From NCBI GenBank assembly GCA_019916065.1, contig CM034237.1:1240001-1304000 (forward strand): a stretch of DNA of 64,000 nucleotides. Reading direction: 5' to 3'. A program made the translations under genes and the position numbers. Position 1 is the stretch's first letter; every line of letters begins with the position of its first letter. Positions 52,044-64,000 of the stretch are shown in pieces. The notes beneath the pieces are model-generated. The model was not told the DNA's origin and ran no database searches. It worked only from the letters and a program-made list of their open reading frames with translations. The stretch is from Vitellaria paradoxa. Taxonomy: Eukaryota; Streptophyta; Magnoliopsida; Ericales; Sapotaceae.

Positions 52044-55000
52044 TTTTATTTATGGCCTACGATACCGTACTTCTTTAAAGCTATGTTTGAAATATAAATT
52101 TATAAGGAGAAGATAAAATTATTTATATTTAATTTAATTTTTAATTGATAAAATAAAAAAATTAACAAATACATACTTATTTTTCTGATACTCCAAAAAA
52201 ATTAAAATTTAATATTTTTTTATTTAATTTTACTTCTCTAATGTTTTTTCATACAACTTGTTTTTCTATGAAAATCTCAATCCCAAATGCACTGTTAAGA
52301 GAAACTACAATGGGCAATGAAAATGTTATACATTTAACACTAGGGATTGGTAAAGGTGCATTTGGAGTGTCAAAAATAAATAAATAAACTTTTTTATAAT
52401 TTTTTCTTGGTGTTGTCACATGTCACTTGTAATAAAAATTATGCATTTAGTAGAAATTTGTAAAAGTTGGAGAAATTTGTAAATTTTTATTGTAAAAAAA
52501 AGTAAAAGAAAACTAAAAAAAAAAAAAAAATTAGAACATCAAAAAATTAATAAATTTGTTAAAAAATTTTCTACTCCAAACAAAGCCTGAATTTTGTGTG
52601 GAATTGACATTGGTGCCTGATCATATAGGTTATAATATTCTTCAAATACTAATTCAAACAAATGAATCTATTGTTATATTACATAAGAAAATTCTGCACA
52701 AAAAATCGAAAAGGAATGGATCAAGGGGTGCAATATATTTGAATTGGCTAATAAACTTTACCAAAAGCATTCTTTAATTACAAAACAGCTAAAATTCAGT
52801 CTTTTTTATTATTTTTCTTTTGATAAGCTTTTTTAACAAAATATTATTTTATATTTATATACTAAAAATTCCGACTTAAACGAACGAGCAACTACATTAA
52901 ATAGATAATTTCAGTCATTGTTATACTGTTCATCTGTGTTTCCTCTACGCTTGTAAGGTTTCTTTGATTTTTAACCTTACAAAATTCTCATATTTCTCTC
53001 ATTTTTATGTTTGATTTTCCAAGTTAGTATGAAAGAAAATAAAAATGAGGAAGAAATGAATTTTTTTTTTTACATTTTCTTTTCTCTCTCTCTCTCTCTC
53101 TCTCTCTTTTGTTCTATTATATAGCTGGTGTACTACTATTTTTTTCTCTTTCTCTCAGAAATTAAATGAGAATAAATTATGCTTTTTTTATTTTATTGTA
53201 TATTTTCATGTAAAATAAAACATAAAAAAATAAAAATATTTTATTCGGAAGTTCTTGCAGTTTCATTTTCTCCTTTTTTTTTTCTTCCAAATAAAACATG
53301 AAACTATTTAAAAAAACACTTGCCATGACCCCAGCATAGCTATAAAATGTGTTCTATTGCGGAGATGTTAAACCTACTCCAACTACATTTTTAGCTAAGT
53401 TTTAGTTTTGATTCTCCGACTACATTCTTAGCTATAAAATGTGTTCTATTACGTACACTCAAATCATCGTTGAGGAACAGCTAAATTTAAGTTTTTCAAA
53501 AATTGAGGGAAGTTATAAAATAGTCAAACGGGTATATACCATTAAGCATTTACTTATCTAGGCATTAGCATAATAGGAAGTTGAAAAATAATAATAAACA
53601 CCTATGTGCATGTCTAGGACCCATAAATGAAATTTCTTCTTAATTCCCCCCCCCCCCAAAAAAAAGAAAAGAGCAAGGAGAAGAATAATGAATTAATTCA
53701 TTTGAAATTCAAATAAAAATTAATTTAGGGTGTGTTTTGTATGGAGCTAAAAGAGAGTAAATGTCATATTTGTAAAATTTTGCCTATATATTTTCAATTA
53801 ATATGGTTGATATAATTCATTAAAAATTAAAGAGGTTAATATTTCCCACTCTCGAGTGGTTAAAGATTAAGTTTTTAAAATGAGAAATTAACCAAAAAAA
53901 AAGTGGAAATTTGAGGGAATAAAAATTATCAATTATATGTTTATACAATTACTCCGTTAATTTTTAATTCCATACCAAAAGCAGTCTCAGAATATTATAC
54001 ATCCGTGCCCCTATTATTTCTATTCCTTTATTTTATAGTTGCTCTACTTAACAAATTTAACTTTTTTTTGTTAACATTTAAGTGAGAAATGGATTATGTT
54101 AGACATATTGGTTGATGGTGTGATTTAAATGCAGATTGGGCTCTAGTTAATGACACGAGCAACTCTCTCTCGGTCCGTCAAATTTTTTAACACAAGTAAC
54201 AGATAAATGGGCTGGACTGACATTTCAGTTCAATTGGCCTTGCTTTTGTTGCGGATCCTGTCAAGTCATTTGACCCATACGATGCATTTGGCCCAAACTT
54301 GAGTAGGCTTTTCCTCCGAAGTACCTCATACCATCTCTACACCCTTCTTTCCCAACGTTGGACCCCCCACTCTCAAGATCATAGGCCTCAGGGGGGTTGG
54401 ATATATAGGCAAAGCGATGACTGCACCATATTGTAAAGCTAAAAAATATCTATGCGTTTGGAACGAAAAAAAATAGTTAAATTTAATAAAAATTATGTTT
54501 ATAATTCAAATACTAAAATAAAAAGTGAATAATTTCTAAAAAATTTCAATATTTTTTAACAAATATCAGAACTTCAAACGAAACCTAAGTGACTATTTGA
54601 ATTACTAAATTTTGATAAAAAATAAAAATAAAAAATATAATAAATCATTAATTGTTGGATATTTAGTGTATTTTTTGAAAAGTAAGAAAATTTTGATAAC
54701 AATTAAATAAGCTTGTAAAAATTAGAGAAAATAGATAAAAGTTATTAAAAATAAAAATAAATGATGATGTCAAAGATTTCGGTGTGAAGAAAATTGAAAG
54801 AAAATTAAAAACAATTGACAATTTTAAAATTTCTTTTATCAAATTTAACATTCCAAACGCATACTAATATAGCATAATATACCCTAAACTCAAACTTCTG
54901 AGTTAGAAAGTATCTCATACACGATATATTATCATTTATCACCCAGTAACGGTTTCCAAAGTTCAAAAATCACTCACCTAACATGAGTTCTAAATCATGC

Positions 55001-55423
55001 CGGCGCTTGCGCAGTATTTGGTGGATAAAAAACCAGTTTTGATACATCAATTTGTTTTTCAAATGCACGAAGCATATAAACGTACCCGTAAAATCTCCAG
55101 CTGTCACTTCAGATCATATTTAGGCATCTTCAATTGGGACACAAACAATCAAATTTATTCCTCTGTTCCAGCCTAACCCCAACCGCCCCCCCCCCCCCAA
55201 AAAAAACACTTTCCCCAATTACAGTATTTTGGATAAAAAGAAACCTTAATTGACAACACCAACTAATAATCCATAAATATGAAATACAAAAAAGATGAGT
55301 CCAATAATCTCGGAAACCATCCTTCACACAAAAATTAGAAACCCCCCCCCCCCCCCAAAAAAAAAGGCCTTTCGAGATTGTCAGAAAAAACTGAAACAAT
55401 ACTCAGAAACATCAGTACCAAGC

Positions 55424-58400
55424 TCAATAACGATACCTGCCCCTGTCCCGGTCACGGTCTCTGTCTCGCCCATATTCTCTGTCTCGATCATAATCATAGT
55501 CCCGATCCCGATCTTTCCCCCTATCCCTCTCTCGACTTCTACTCCTGCGCCAATCCCTATCATCTCGCTCCCGATTCCTAGTGCTTTCCCTGTCATCTCT
55601 ATCTCTCCCCCTGTCTCTGCTTCTCTCTCTTCCGTCTCTGTCTCTGTCACTTGCAACTGTCACACAACAAATACTATTATACGTCAAGAGCAAAAATAAA
55701 GTCAGAAAAGATGATATAAAAGGAAAGAAAATGATTTTGAACACCACAAATGAGTCGATCAGTTCAGACATTTTTCTAGGTTTTCAACATTTTTTATCAA
55801 TACTTAAAAAGGTTGGGTTTGGACCAAGAATTTGTCGAGGGATAGAGATTTTGTTTGGATTGTAATAGAAAATGAAAGGGAAAAAGCATGGAATTTTGGA
55901 AATTAAAATTAAATAAAGTAAAAAACTAATACATTGATGAATGACTTTATTTTATTATATTTTTTTAATCCATTCGTACAAGATATATATTTAGGATTTT
56001 ATGTTTCCTTCTTTTTCGTACCTTTTTCCCCTCTCTTTTCTTTTCTCTCACCAAATCCTCACTCTAAACAAACCCAAAGCATTCAAATGACATTAGGACC
56101 TTGGTCCTGGACAAATCTCAACATGACTTTGATGTATGCATATATATATAAAAAGGGGCCAAACAACACCTGGTCAACAGGGGAATAAATAAATCCCCAA
56201 AAGACTCAACAATCACAACCTATCTATATTGTAAGCTTAAGTTGTAACTATAACACTACTTTCAAATTATAGACACGAAATTTAAAAATAATGTTTTTGT
56301 TGCCTAAGAATAACACAAAGTCTAAGTAATTATGTCGAATGCCTGCAACCTATAGCATTGTACATTGTACCAAAACAGTTATATCACAAATACATTCATA
56401 GTAAGCACGTGTTAAATCAGTTTTTGCCTAGGATAGGGATCCCCAACCGTGTAGTGGAGTATCCTACTTTAAACTAGAAGTAAACCAGCACTACATGGGA
56501 TCATTGAGCCCAGCAAATCCATTTAAAAGGTTCTGCAGTATTCACAAATCAAGTTGCACTATTGACTCCAATTTGACTAATCAATGACCACTTATCATAG
56601 CCCCAGTGCCAGTGCTATCTGAAAATGCCAATACCTAATGATTTACACTATGGAAAGCAAATGCTATAAGCAAATAATTAATAACTAAATAATTTAGTAA
56701 CCCATTCAACTTTTTCTCTATTTCTTCCCTTTGTCTTCACAAGAAGAAATTGAAAACTAAATTATTAAGATCCAGTAGGATAAAGAAGAATAGAGACCAA
56801 AAAGTGATCCAAGTCAAATTCTAGAAAAGTTAAGAAGGATGCCATTTTATTAATAACAGAATGGCAGCGGCCGCCCCATTCATATTGTAGTGCTTTTGAG
56901 GCTGTCTATGATACACAAACCTACATTACAAGCCTGTGAATCATAAACCACAAGCAAAAGGAATACAAAATTGAGTCTCACTAGATTGGAATTACTAAAA
57001 CAAGATGTCATGCAAATTGCTGAAAAATGTGGCCCAAAACAAGATGCCTCCAGTTAAAGCAGACACCAAAACTTTAAGAGGGGTGAGAACTCCCTAGAAC
57101 GGATAAACAATCATTCAGAATAATACCTAGCTCCTCAACCTGCCATCCTGCACGCCCAGCACCAGGAAGCACCTGACCAGCTTCAGCCTGCTGCGTTTTA
57201 GCACGAAATTTCTTCTTGAGATTGCCAAATTCATCATATAGTTCACCATCATCCTGTGGTCAGATTAGAAATATGGTTAAAAACAAAAAATAATGCAAGT
57301 GCCTGTACTGCCAGTTCAACTTTATTTTACCGCTTCAGCCTCTCGCCTGCGTCTTCTAGTTTCCTCTATTTCTTCTTCATCAAGTTCTTTGTAACCACCG
57401 CCCCGACCTCCCCTACATGACGAGGAAAAAACTGTACAAGTCAATATTAACATCAATTCATTATCTCATCAATACATTTGAAGAATTCATCCTCAGGTAC
57501 ATCGAACCATGATATGCAAAAGAAGAAAATGTCATCTAGTAAAGTAGAACTATGTTTGCTCACTCTTAGAGGATGGAGGGATCAGAATTCAGAAATTAAT
57601 TACAATGCATGAAGCCTTAGTGGGGAACTGGTTGTAGCACTTTGCAAAGGAAAGAGCAGCTTCTGGAGAAAGGTAATTGCTCTCAAAATATGGCTAGCAA
57701 TGGAAGAATCGGGCATCTGGTCAGGGTAGAGGCCGTATGAGTTGGTTTGTGGAAAAGTACTCATGGTAGGTGGGACACCTTTTCTAAATTCCTACGCTTT
57801 CAGGTTGGGACCCGGGAGAGGGTGAAATTCTGGAACTTCCCCTGGTTGGATGGTAGGAATCTACAAGACGACTTTCCTGACCTTTTTTTAGCTAATTACA
57901 AAACTTAGACTAAGAGGAATATCTAGTATAAAAATCCTTACGGGAGGGAGGAACGGTGCTTATTACAATGTGTTACCAGCTACTTGACTTTAGAAATAAG
58001 AAAAAAGTCCGGTCTATATTAGATAATTTATTGTATTTGATAAAATTAAATAACCAATTACATAATCAAATTTCCTTTAATTATCAAAAAAATAAATTAA
58101 TTAAAAAATTAGAAGAGACAAAAATTATTTACTATGGTTGATAATTAACTTAATTTATTGTATTAGATTTGTTAAAAGTTGTCATACATCAGCCCATCAT
58201 AAAAGTTATTCCCCTTATACAAAGAGATAGACTTCCCTCACTTCATCACCTGGATTTTAAGGTTGAGACCCCTACTCTTATATATTGTCGGATTTTTTAA
58301 GAACGTCAAATATACCCGTATCCAATGGTACCCGCTTCGTTCACCCCATTCGGAAAGGATATGGGGATGTTAGTAGCAGGGATGAGGACGTGTACGGGTA

Positions 58401-60789
58401 CGAGAATTGGAGGTGTTACCCGTACGGGAACAGGAAGGGGACGGGTATGATAGTCCCCGCTCCGCCCCATACCTATTTAAATATTTATTTATTAATTTAT
58501 ATATTTTTTAATTTTTATTTAATATATATAATATATATTTGTATTTAATATATATAATATTTATAATAATTTTTAATATTTATTTTATATATATAATATA
58601 TAATTTGCAATAGTTAGTATACTTGGTGGGTAAACGGGACGAGGACAAATAATTCATTACCTAACAGGGACGGGTATAAGTAAAAATTTTTCTCCGAAAT
58701 GTCCGAAATGGGGACAGGGACAGGGACCGAGAGAGGGACGGGGACGGGGACGGGGACGGGGACGGGTACGGGTAAAGGTAAAAGTATTGCTAAACGAGTA
58801 CAGGGACAAGAAAAGTCATACCTGTCCCGTTGACATCCCTAGGCTTTTTTACATGGTATCAGATCAGGTTTTCAACTGAACCTCACCAAAGTGCACGCTT
58901 TGTTTATGTTCATGCGGGCCAACATAAGGGGCACTGTTAGAAGTTGTCCCAAATTAGCCCATCAGAAAAGTTATTCCCCCCATATAAAGAAATAGACTTC
59001 CCTCACCTTAACACCTAAATTTTAAGGTTGAGCCCCCTATTCTTACGCGTTGTTGGACTTCTTTACAAGATTAAATAGATAATTTATTGTATTTGATAAA
59101 TTAGAGAAGCATTGAAGATGCATTAATATATTAAGCTTTGGCACATGTCTAATTTACCTTAGATGTTGGAAGAACTCTTTCAGCCTAGAACGTTCTCCCC
59201 CCCCCCCCGGGTTAGGTATGGAGGAGCATGTCCTGACTCTTAGTATTTGGCTACAAAGTATGGATACTTCAAAATGGATTTCATACTTCTGTATCAGTAT
59301 CAAAAACTCCAAGATATGTTCGTGTCCTATTTTTTTATCATTTTCCTTCAAATATTACGATAAGAACAAACCCAGATTTATGCAGACGAAACTACTAAAA
59401 TTGTAAAATCTTCCATCCAATATTTTGTTATGTCTTGCATATTGAATTATGTATTAAATTATTGAATTAGTTTTGCTGCAAATGTTATATTCATACATAA
59501 AGTTAACAAAACTTATATTTTTTATGTTATATTCCCACCATGTCTGTACCCTCATTTTGCACCCGTACCCATACCATGTCCACATACGTGCTACTCAGGA
59601 AAACAGTTAAATATGTGCATATACCATATAAATGCACACAGCATCATAAAATATATACATAATTATACTGTTATATTTCAACACGTACATACTTCATCTT
59701 GGGTAAATGGTACAACAGAATTTACTGCCAACACAAGGTTGAGGCCAGTATTAGTTTTTCTGTTAAGTAATACAGAAATGCAAAAGCCTGACATCATGGT
59801 CTATAGCACAGATATATGTAAAACCATATACATCACACCAGATGGATAAGCATCGCTTGTTAAAGAGAATAAAGTTATTCGGTCATTAACCAAAGAACTT
59901 TAAGTGACATAGTTATATGTGCGCTCATGGTGCCATATTGTGTGCGCGCGTGAACGTGTTTTTTTTTTTTTTGGGGGGGGGGGGGGGAGGGGTTGGTAGA
60001 AGTCAGTGGAGTTAGAAGATTTGTTGTCCATTTTTGTTGTTGATTTCCAATTGCTGGCTGGCAAGACAGCCAGAGACCTGCTCCAGTAGTTGGGTGGGTG
60101 AGTTATCAGAAGCTGATACTGTCACTGGTGACCAGTGTGAGAGCTCAAGAGCTGAGATGCAAAGCAGGCGGCAAACCTTACTGGCTTATGTATGTAACTA
60201 TATTGGAAAATAAACCCTAAATTGAAGCAGGTCAAGCCATTCACAGAATGAGCTAGCTAGGTTCAACACAAGATCAGCCTTAATACAACTCCAGGTTTAG
60301 AATTCTGTCCAGCCTCAGGCCGACTAGTTCTCACTTAAAGCTCAACCCAAAATTACACATGCTGAGGGGCGGGCTTGTACTTAGTGCGGCTCTATTGGCA
60401 TCCCTGTCTAAAACACGTAAATTAATAAATAACAAAGGTCAACAATGATGCATTTGACTAATTTTGTCCGGTGAGATTCAAGTTTAGAACAGCCAAAAGT
60501 TTAAGAGGCCTTAACAATTTGTATCCCCTTTTTAATAGCCCAAAAGAAACAATCAGCATCTGCAATAGAAAAAATGAAAGGGGCAAATAAAATAATAGCA
60601 TGGCAGCACTCCTTATAAAAGATCAAAAACTCGTCGATTGTTTACCCAAGAATGTTTTATTTTCCAGCCATACATCGGCATGTCAACAAAGCTGTGATAC
60701 AATACCTCACACCTCCCTCGTTGTGACCAGGTTTGTTAGTGTTGCATATGTTGCATTTTGTTCGCTTTGCCCAATTGATATTGCCACAC
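55424..60789 (-). CDS. TAF15-like RanBP2 zinc-finger protein, 3' half (5' exons outside window)
   Basis: Four minus-strand exons join in phase: 60789-60706 (CGNINWAKRTKCNICNTNKP, second half of a RanBP2-type zinc finger with its last two cysteines), 57412-57331 (GGRGGGYKELDEEEIEE), 57253-57127 (LYDEFGNLKKKF, AGWQVEEL) and 55656-55424 (Arg/Asp and Arg/Ser dipeptide tail ending RGRYRY, TGA). This fits plant TFIID subunit 15, a FUS/TAF15-type nuclear RNA-binding protein. The first exon here starts in phase 1 after a TTCCAG acceptor, so at least one more exon lies beyond the copia element. The 3.3 kb intron holds a TRIM, and another holds a LINE scrap. Compared with block A the tail has a six-residue insertion (REYGRD region). 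Probably the functional parent. Confidence 0.8.
57635..57905 (+). mobile_element. LINE reverse transcriptase remnant (block B copy)
   Basis: Same scrap as 27285-27570, with a one-base loss near 57742 and other substitutions. Sits in the TAF15 intron. Confidence 0.6.
58300..58841. mobile_element. hAT-type MITE in the TRIM LTR (block B copy)
   Basis: Homologous to 27951-28426. The right end TTGACATCCCTA is conserved, while the left end has drifted to AGAACGTCAAA. It differs by an expanded run of GGGGAC hexamers at about 58715-58765. Confidence 0.75.
58709..58770. repeat. GGGGAC hexamer array
   Basis: About five near-perfect GGGGAC units flanked by GGGACAGGGAC and GGGTACGGG variants. It has many closely spaced G runs and so G-quadruplex potential on the plus strand. 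The block A copy has only scattered units. Confidence 0.85.
59073..60705. other. TAF15-like intron, no separate gene seen
   Basis: Contains homopolymer tracts C(12) near 59197 and T then G(15) at about 59961-59986. Open frames (59218-59406, 59613-59849) have no protein features. Confidence 0.5.
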
Positions 60790-60964
60790 CTGGAACAAGA
60801 AGTCGAAGGAACAAAGAAGAGGTTAACATTAACAATATCGCACTGAGTGTGGTTGTCTATAAACCCAACAGCTACTAAAACCAGCAAAAATATGCATTCA
60901 TCTCCACATAAATAACAAGAATTTGTAGTGAAGAAAGCATAATCTAGAAAACAATAATCATACT

Positions 60965-61210
60965 TGGCATCAATAGACCCATAAAAATTACCAAAAAATA
61001 AGTTTGGAAGGGAATGGTTTTAGTTGAAAGAAAAGAGAAGAAAATGAGAGAATGAATTAATTTCCCTCTTCTCCCTAAGGTCTTATTTATAATAAAAAAC
61101 TTATATCGCATAAGGAAAGAAACCAAGACAAGGAAATATCATATCAAACCTAATTAATCCTATATCAATCCAAATATGAAATAAAATCATATTACTCCTA
61201 AATTCTAACA
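60965..61210 (-). repeat. 3' LTR and polypurine tract of the copia element
   Basis: On the minus strand TCCAGCTTGAGGGGGAG (61211-61227) is the polypurine tract and TGTTAGAATT at 61210 opens the LTR. A TATAAATAAG box lies near 61085-61095. The far end is placed at ...TTGATGCCA (60965) because it gives a CA terminus and a plausible 246 bp length, but it could be tens of bases off. Confidence 0.55.
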
Positions 61211-61217
61211 CTCCCCC

Positions 61218-64000
61218 TCAAGCTGGAACATCTAAGTCAAAAATGCCTAGCTTGGATGAGAGATTCTGTAATGAAGACCGAGGCAATGGTTTTGTGAGAA
61301 GATCAACCAATTGAGAAGAGGATCGAACAAACGGAGTGCTCAACTCTTTACGAAGTAACAAGTCCCGAATAAAATAGCAATCAACCTCAATGTGTTTAGT
61401 ACGTTCGTGAAACACAAGATTATTCGCAATAAAGATGGCAGCTTGATTGTCACAATGCATAGCCATAGGAGTAGGAACATCGACACCAAAATCACGAAGT
61501 AGTGAACGAACCCAGAGCATTTCAGAGGCAGTATGAGCCATAGCACGACACTCAGCCTCAGCACTTGAACGAGCCACAACTTCTTGTTTCTTGCTGCGCC
61601 AAGTAACCAAATTATTACCAACAAAGGTACAGTAACCTGAAGTGGACCTTCGATCATCACGGTTTCCAGCCCAATCAGCGTCACTATAACCAGTAACCAA
61701 TAGAGAACAAGGACGATAAAATAAACCGCGGCCGGGAGCACCCTTCAAATAGCGTAAAATACGACATACGGCTTCAAAGTGGGTGTCACGAGGAGCATGC
61801 ATAAATTGACTGACAATATGGATTGCATAAGTAATGTCAAGACTAGTGACTGTGAGATAAATCAACTTCCCTACTAGACGTCAATATCGACTCACATCAG
61901 AAAATGGTGAGCCAGTAATCGCATCCAGTTTAACAGAGGCATCCATGGGAGTTTCAACAGGTCGGGAACCAAGTAAGCCAGTCTCAAATAAAAGATCTAA
62001 AACATATTTGCGCTGGGAAAGCATAAGTCCTGTTTTGGATCGTGCGATTTCAATGCCAAGAAAGTAGCGAAGGGCACCCAAGTTTTTGGTGTGAAAGTGG
62101 TGACTCAAATGAGTTTTTAAATCAGCAATGCCTGCTGCATCATCACCCGAGATAATAATGTCATCAACATATACAATCAACACAATTGTACCAGTAGAAG
62201 AATGCAGAGTAAAGACAGAATGATCTGAAGTGGACCGCTGCAGACCATACTTGAGTAGAACATCACTAAAGCAATCAAACCAAGCACGAGAGGATTGTTT
62301 CAGACCATATAAGGACCTATGTAACCGGCAGACTAAGTGTTCACTCCCAGGAACCATATAGCCTGGTGGTTGATCCATATAAACTTCTTCATGGAGTTCA
62401 CCATGAAGAAAAGCATTTTTAATATCCAGCTGGTAAAATGGCTAAGATCGACTTACAACCACAGCAAGAAGAATGCGAACTGAATTGAGACGAGCAATTG
62501 GAGAGAAGGTCTCTAGATAATCAACGCCATAAGTCTGAGTATAGCCTTTAGCAACAAGGCGTGCTTTAAGCCACTCAACTGAACCATCCAGAAGATACTT
62601 GACGTTATAAACCCAACGATAGCCCACTGTTTTCTTCCCGGAAGGTAATTCGGTTAGGTCCCAAGTATGATTTGCATAAAGTGCCTCCATTTCTTCATCC
62701 ATGGCACGCTTCCACCCAGGTGAAGACAACGCTGCTTAATATGAGATTGGAAGAGAGACTGAAGACAAGGCACAAATAAAAGAATACAAACAAGGGGAAG
62801 CACGATGATATGAAACAAATTTAGCAATAAGATGTTGGGTGCAAGTACGCTTACATCGACGTAGAGCAATGGGTAAATCATCATTAGAGGGAGATGGAGC
62901 AGAGTTTTGGACCTCAGATAGATCTGACGAGTTGGATGGGCCATAAGAACAACTTGTCTACTCTGATCCCGCTGGTATACCTGCAACTGATTTTGCTGAG
63001 ATTCCTGCACAGAAAGGTGAGAAAGGGGTAAAGGTAATGTAGGAATAGGGTTTCCCTGACTCGTCTCCCCCTCACAAGTAGGATATGACTCCCCCTGACT
63101 GCTGGACAGTAAGTCATGGGATAATTGAGTCCCAGAGTCAGAGAATAAGGGTGTGGATTCAAAAAAAGTAACATCAGCACTCACAAAATACTTACGAGAA
63201 GGTGGATAATAACAACGGTACCCTTTCTGAGTACGAGAGTAGCCTAAAAAAATGCATTTTCGAGAACGAGGAGATAACTTATCTAAACCAGGATCCAGAA
63301 TATGAACAAAAGCCACACAACCAAAGACTCGAGGAGTAAGAGAAAAGGAGTTACCTTCAGGATACAATATAGAAAAGGGAGACTGGTTACCTAACACAGC
63401 AGATGGCATTCGATTAATAAGAAAACAAGCAGTGAGGACAGCATCCCTCCAAAAAGGTTTTGACACATGCATATTAAACATCATAGTACGAGCAACATCA
63501 AGCAAATGACGATGTTTGCGCTCGGCAACACCATTTTGTTGGAGGTGTGAATACATGTGGTCTGATGGATAATACCCCGATCAGTACAAAATGTTTCCAT
63601 AACAGATTGCACGTATTGTAGAGCATTATCTGATCGAAAAATTTTGATACGTTTGTTAAATTAGGTAAGAATCTCATTATAAAAGTGAGTCACAATGTAT
63701 GGCAAATCAGACCTCTGTTTCATCAAAAATAACCAAGTCATGCGACAATGATCATCAACAAGAATAACAAAATACTGACAACCATTAATACTAGTAATTC
63801 GAGAAGGGCCCTAAATATCAGTATGAATTAAATCAAAAGGTTCTGGTTGACGACTGACACCATGACTAGAAAAAGAACTACGGTGGTGCTTGCCAAGCTG
63901 GCAAGCCTCACAATCTAGACTCGATACAGGACTTAAATAAGAAATCACATACTTCAATTTATTTAATGAGGGATGCCCAAGACAAAAATGCCATTAGAGT
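61218..64000 (-). pseudogene. pol: Copia pol: integrase, RT, RNase H, with several stops
   Basis: From the window end downward: HPSLNKLKYVISYLS and CEACQLGKHHRSSF (GAG-pre-integrase), HTDI-stop-GPSRITSINGCQYF, integrase with SDNALQYV, QNGVAERKHRHLLDVARTMM and KPFWRDAVLTACFLINRMPS, FLGYSRTQKGYRCY; RT with [59 protein letters not shown] and the catalytic YVDDIIISG near 62150-62170; RNase H with YSDADWAGNRDDRRSTSGYC and AEAECRAMAH. Breaks: TAG in HTDI-GPSR (about 63812), TAA in the integrase core (about 63662), a frameshift near 63545, TAG before PFYQLD (about 62441) and TGA in SRY-RLVGKL (about 61880). Inactive copy. Confidence 0.9.

Larger units (their letters stand above)
49860..52992. repeat. 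Orphan peroxidase upstream flank (fourth flank copy)
   Basis: TATTGGATCTATATATATACAT near 49864 matches 8302 in unit 1. The match continues through 50036, is interrupted by a 2.0 kb element, resumes at 52044 and runs to about 52992 (equivalent to 9478), where block B begins. No peroxidase exon is attached. I infer it is the displaced upstream region of POX3, separated from it by 30553-49859. Confidence 0.8.
58170..59067 (+). mobile_element. Complete TRIM retrotransposon in a TAF15 intron
   Basis: 5' LTR 58170-58853 (TGTTAAAAG...TTTACA, interrupted by the MITE at 58300-58841), primer binding site TGGTATCAGA from 58854, an internal region of about 80 bases, purine tract ATAAGGGGCAC and 3' LTR 58935-59067 (133 bp). 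AGATT flanks both sides (58165-58169 and 59068-59072), a clean 5-bp target duplication. No coding sequence. It inserted before the block duplication, since block A has its truncated copy. Confidence 0.85.
52993..59072. repeat. Segmental duplication block B (copy of 21951-28580)
   Basis: Parallel to block A through the TAF15 3' exons, introns, LINE scrap and TRIM. Unlike A it continues past the TRIM into the rest of the TAF15-like gene, so B holds the original gene context. The stretches 52993-55420 and 55660-57120 contain no other gene. A (TC)n tract lies at about 53084-53107. Confidence 0.85.
60965..64000 (-). mobile_element. Ty1/copia retrotransposon, defective, running off the window end
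   Basis: Minus-strand order is GAG-pre-integrase and integrase (from 64000 down), reverse transcriptase, RNase H, polypurine tract and 3' LTR (61210 down to about 60965). This is the copia order with RT after integrase. The element lies upstream of the TAF15 zinc-finger exon in the same orientation, so it is presumably in an intron of that gene. The 5' LTR is outside the window. Confidence 0.9.

Overview
The window is plant nuclear DNA, most likely from a eudicot. The evidence is split genes with GT-AG introns, class III peroxidases with the canonical 4-exon layout, plant-type Ty3/gypsy and Ty1/copia elements, a TRIM, MITEs and very AT-rich intergenic DNA. I cannot name the species. Almost everything is explained by a small duplicated gene cluster that has been heavily invaded and rearranged by mobile elements.

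Layout. 1-5360: a Ty3/gypsy element on the minus strand, cut by the window start, with its 5' LTR at 4456-5360. 5361-10742 and 13331-17822: two tandem copies of a peroxidase unit (POX1, POX2), with a spacer holding a candidate small secreted-peptide gene near 12.1-12.4 kb. 17823-21950: AT-rich DNA with an LTR-like remnant and a 1.0 kb MITE-like element. 21951-28580: block A, carrying the 3' exons of a TAF15-like gene, a LINE scrap and a TRIM with a hAT-type MITE nested in its LTR. 28581-30552: a third peroxidase copy (POX3) joined directly to the truncated TRIM LTR. 30553-49859: a mosaic of gene fragments: an unrecognised two-exon fragment, a 2.5 kb + 2.5 kb near-perfect palindrome made from a VIM/ORTHRUS-type methyl-DNA reader E3 ligase, the 5' exons of a condensin-II CAP-H2 gene, a decayed PIF/Harbinger element, fimbrin 3' exons and Helitron-like termini. 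49860-52992: a peroxidase upstream flank without its gene, interrupted by a 2.0 kb element with a 9-bp target duplication. 52993-59072: block B, a copy of block A with a complete TRIM. 55424-60789: the 3' half of the probable parental TAF15-like gene. 60965-64000: a defective Ty1/copia element on the minus strand, inside or upstream of that gene.

Reading the order, a unit of [peroxidase, its upstream flank, TAF15 3' half, TRIM] looks tandemly duplicated with the junction inside a TRIM LTR (near 28580). The second copy was then split by the 19.3 kb mosaic (30553-49859). POX1 is the only peroxidase copy with an open frame: POX2 and POX3 share the same nonsense codon just after the proximal-histidine motif, and POX3 has also lost its TATA region. 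The palindrome is the most unusual object: a potential long-hairpin source derived from a gene that maintains DNA methylation.
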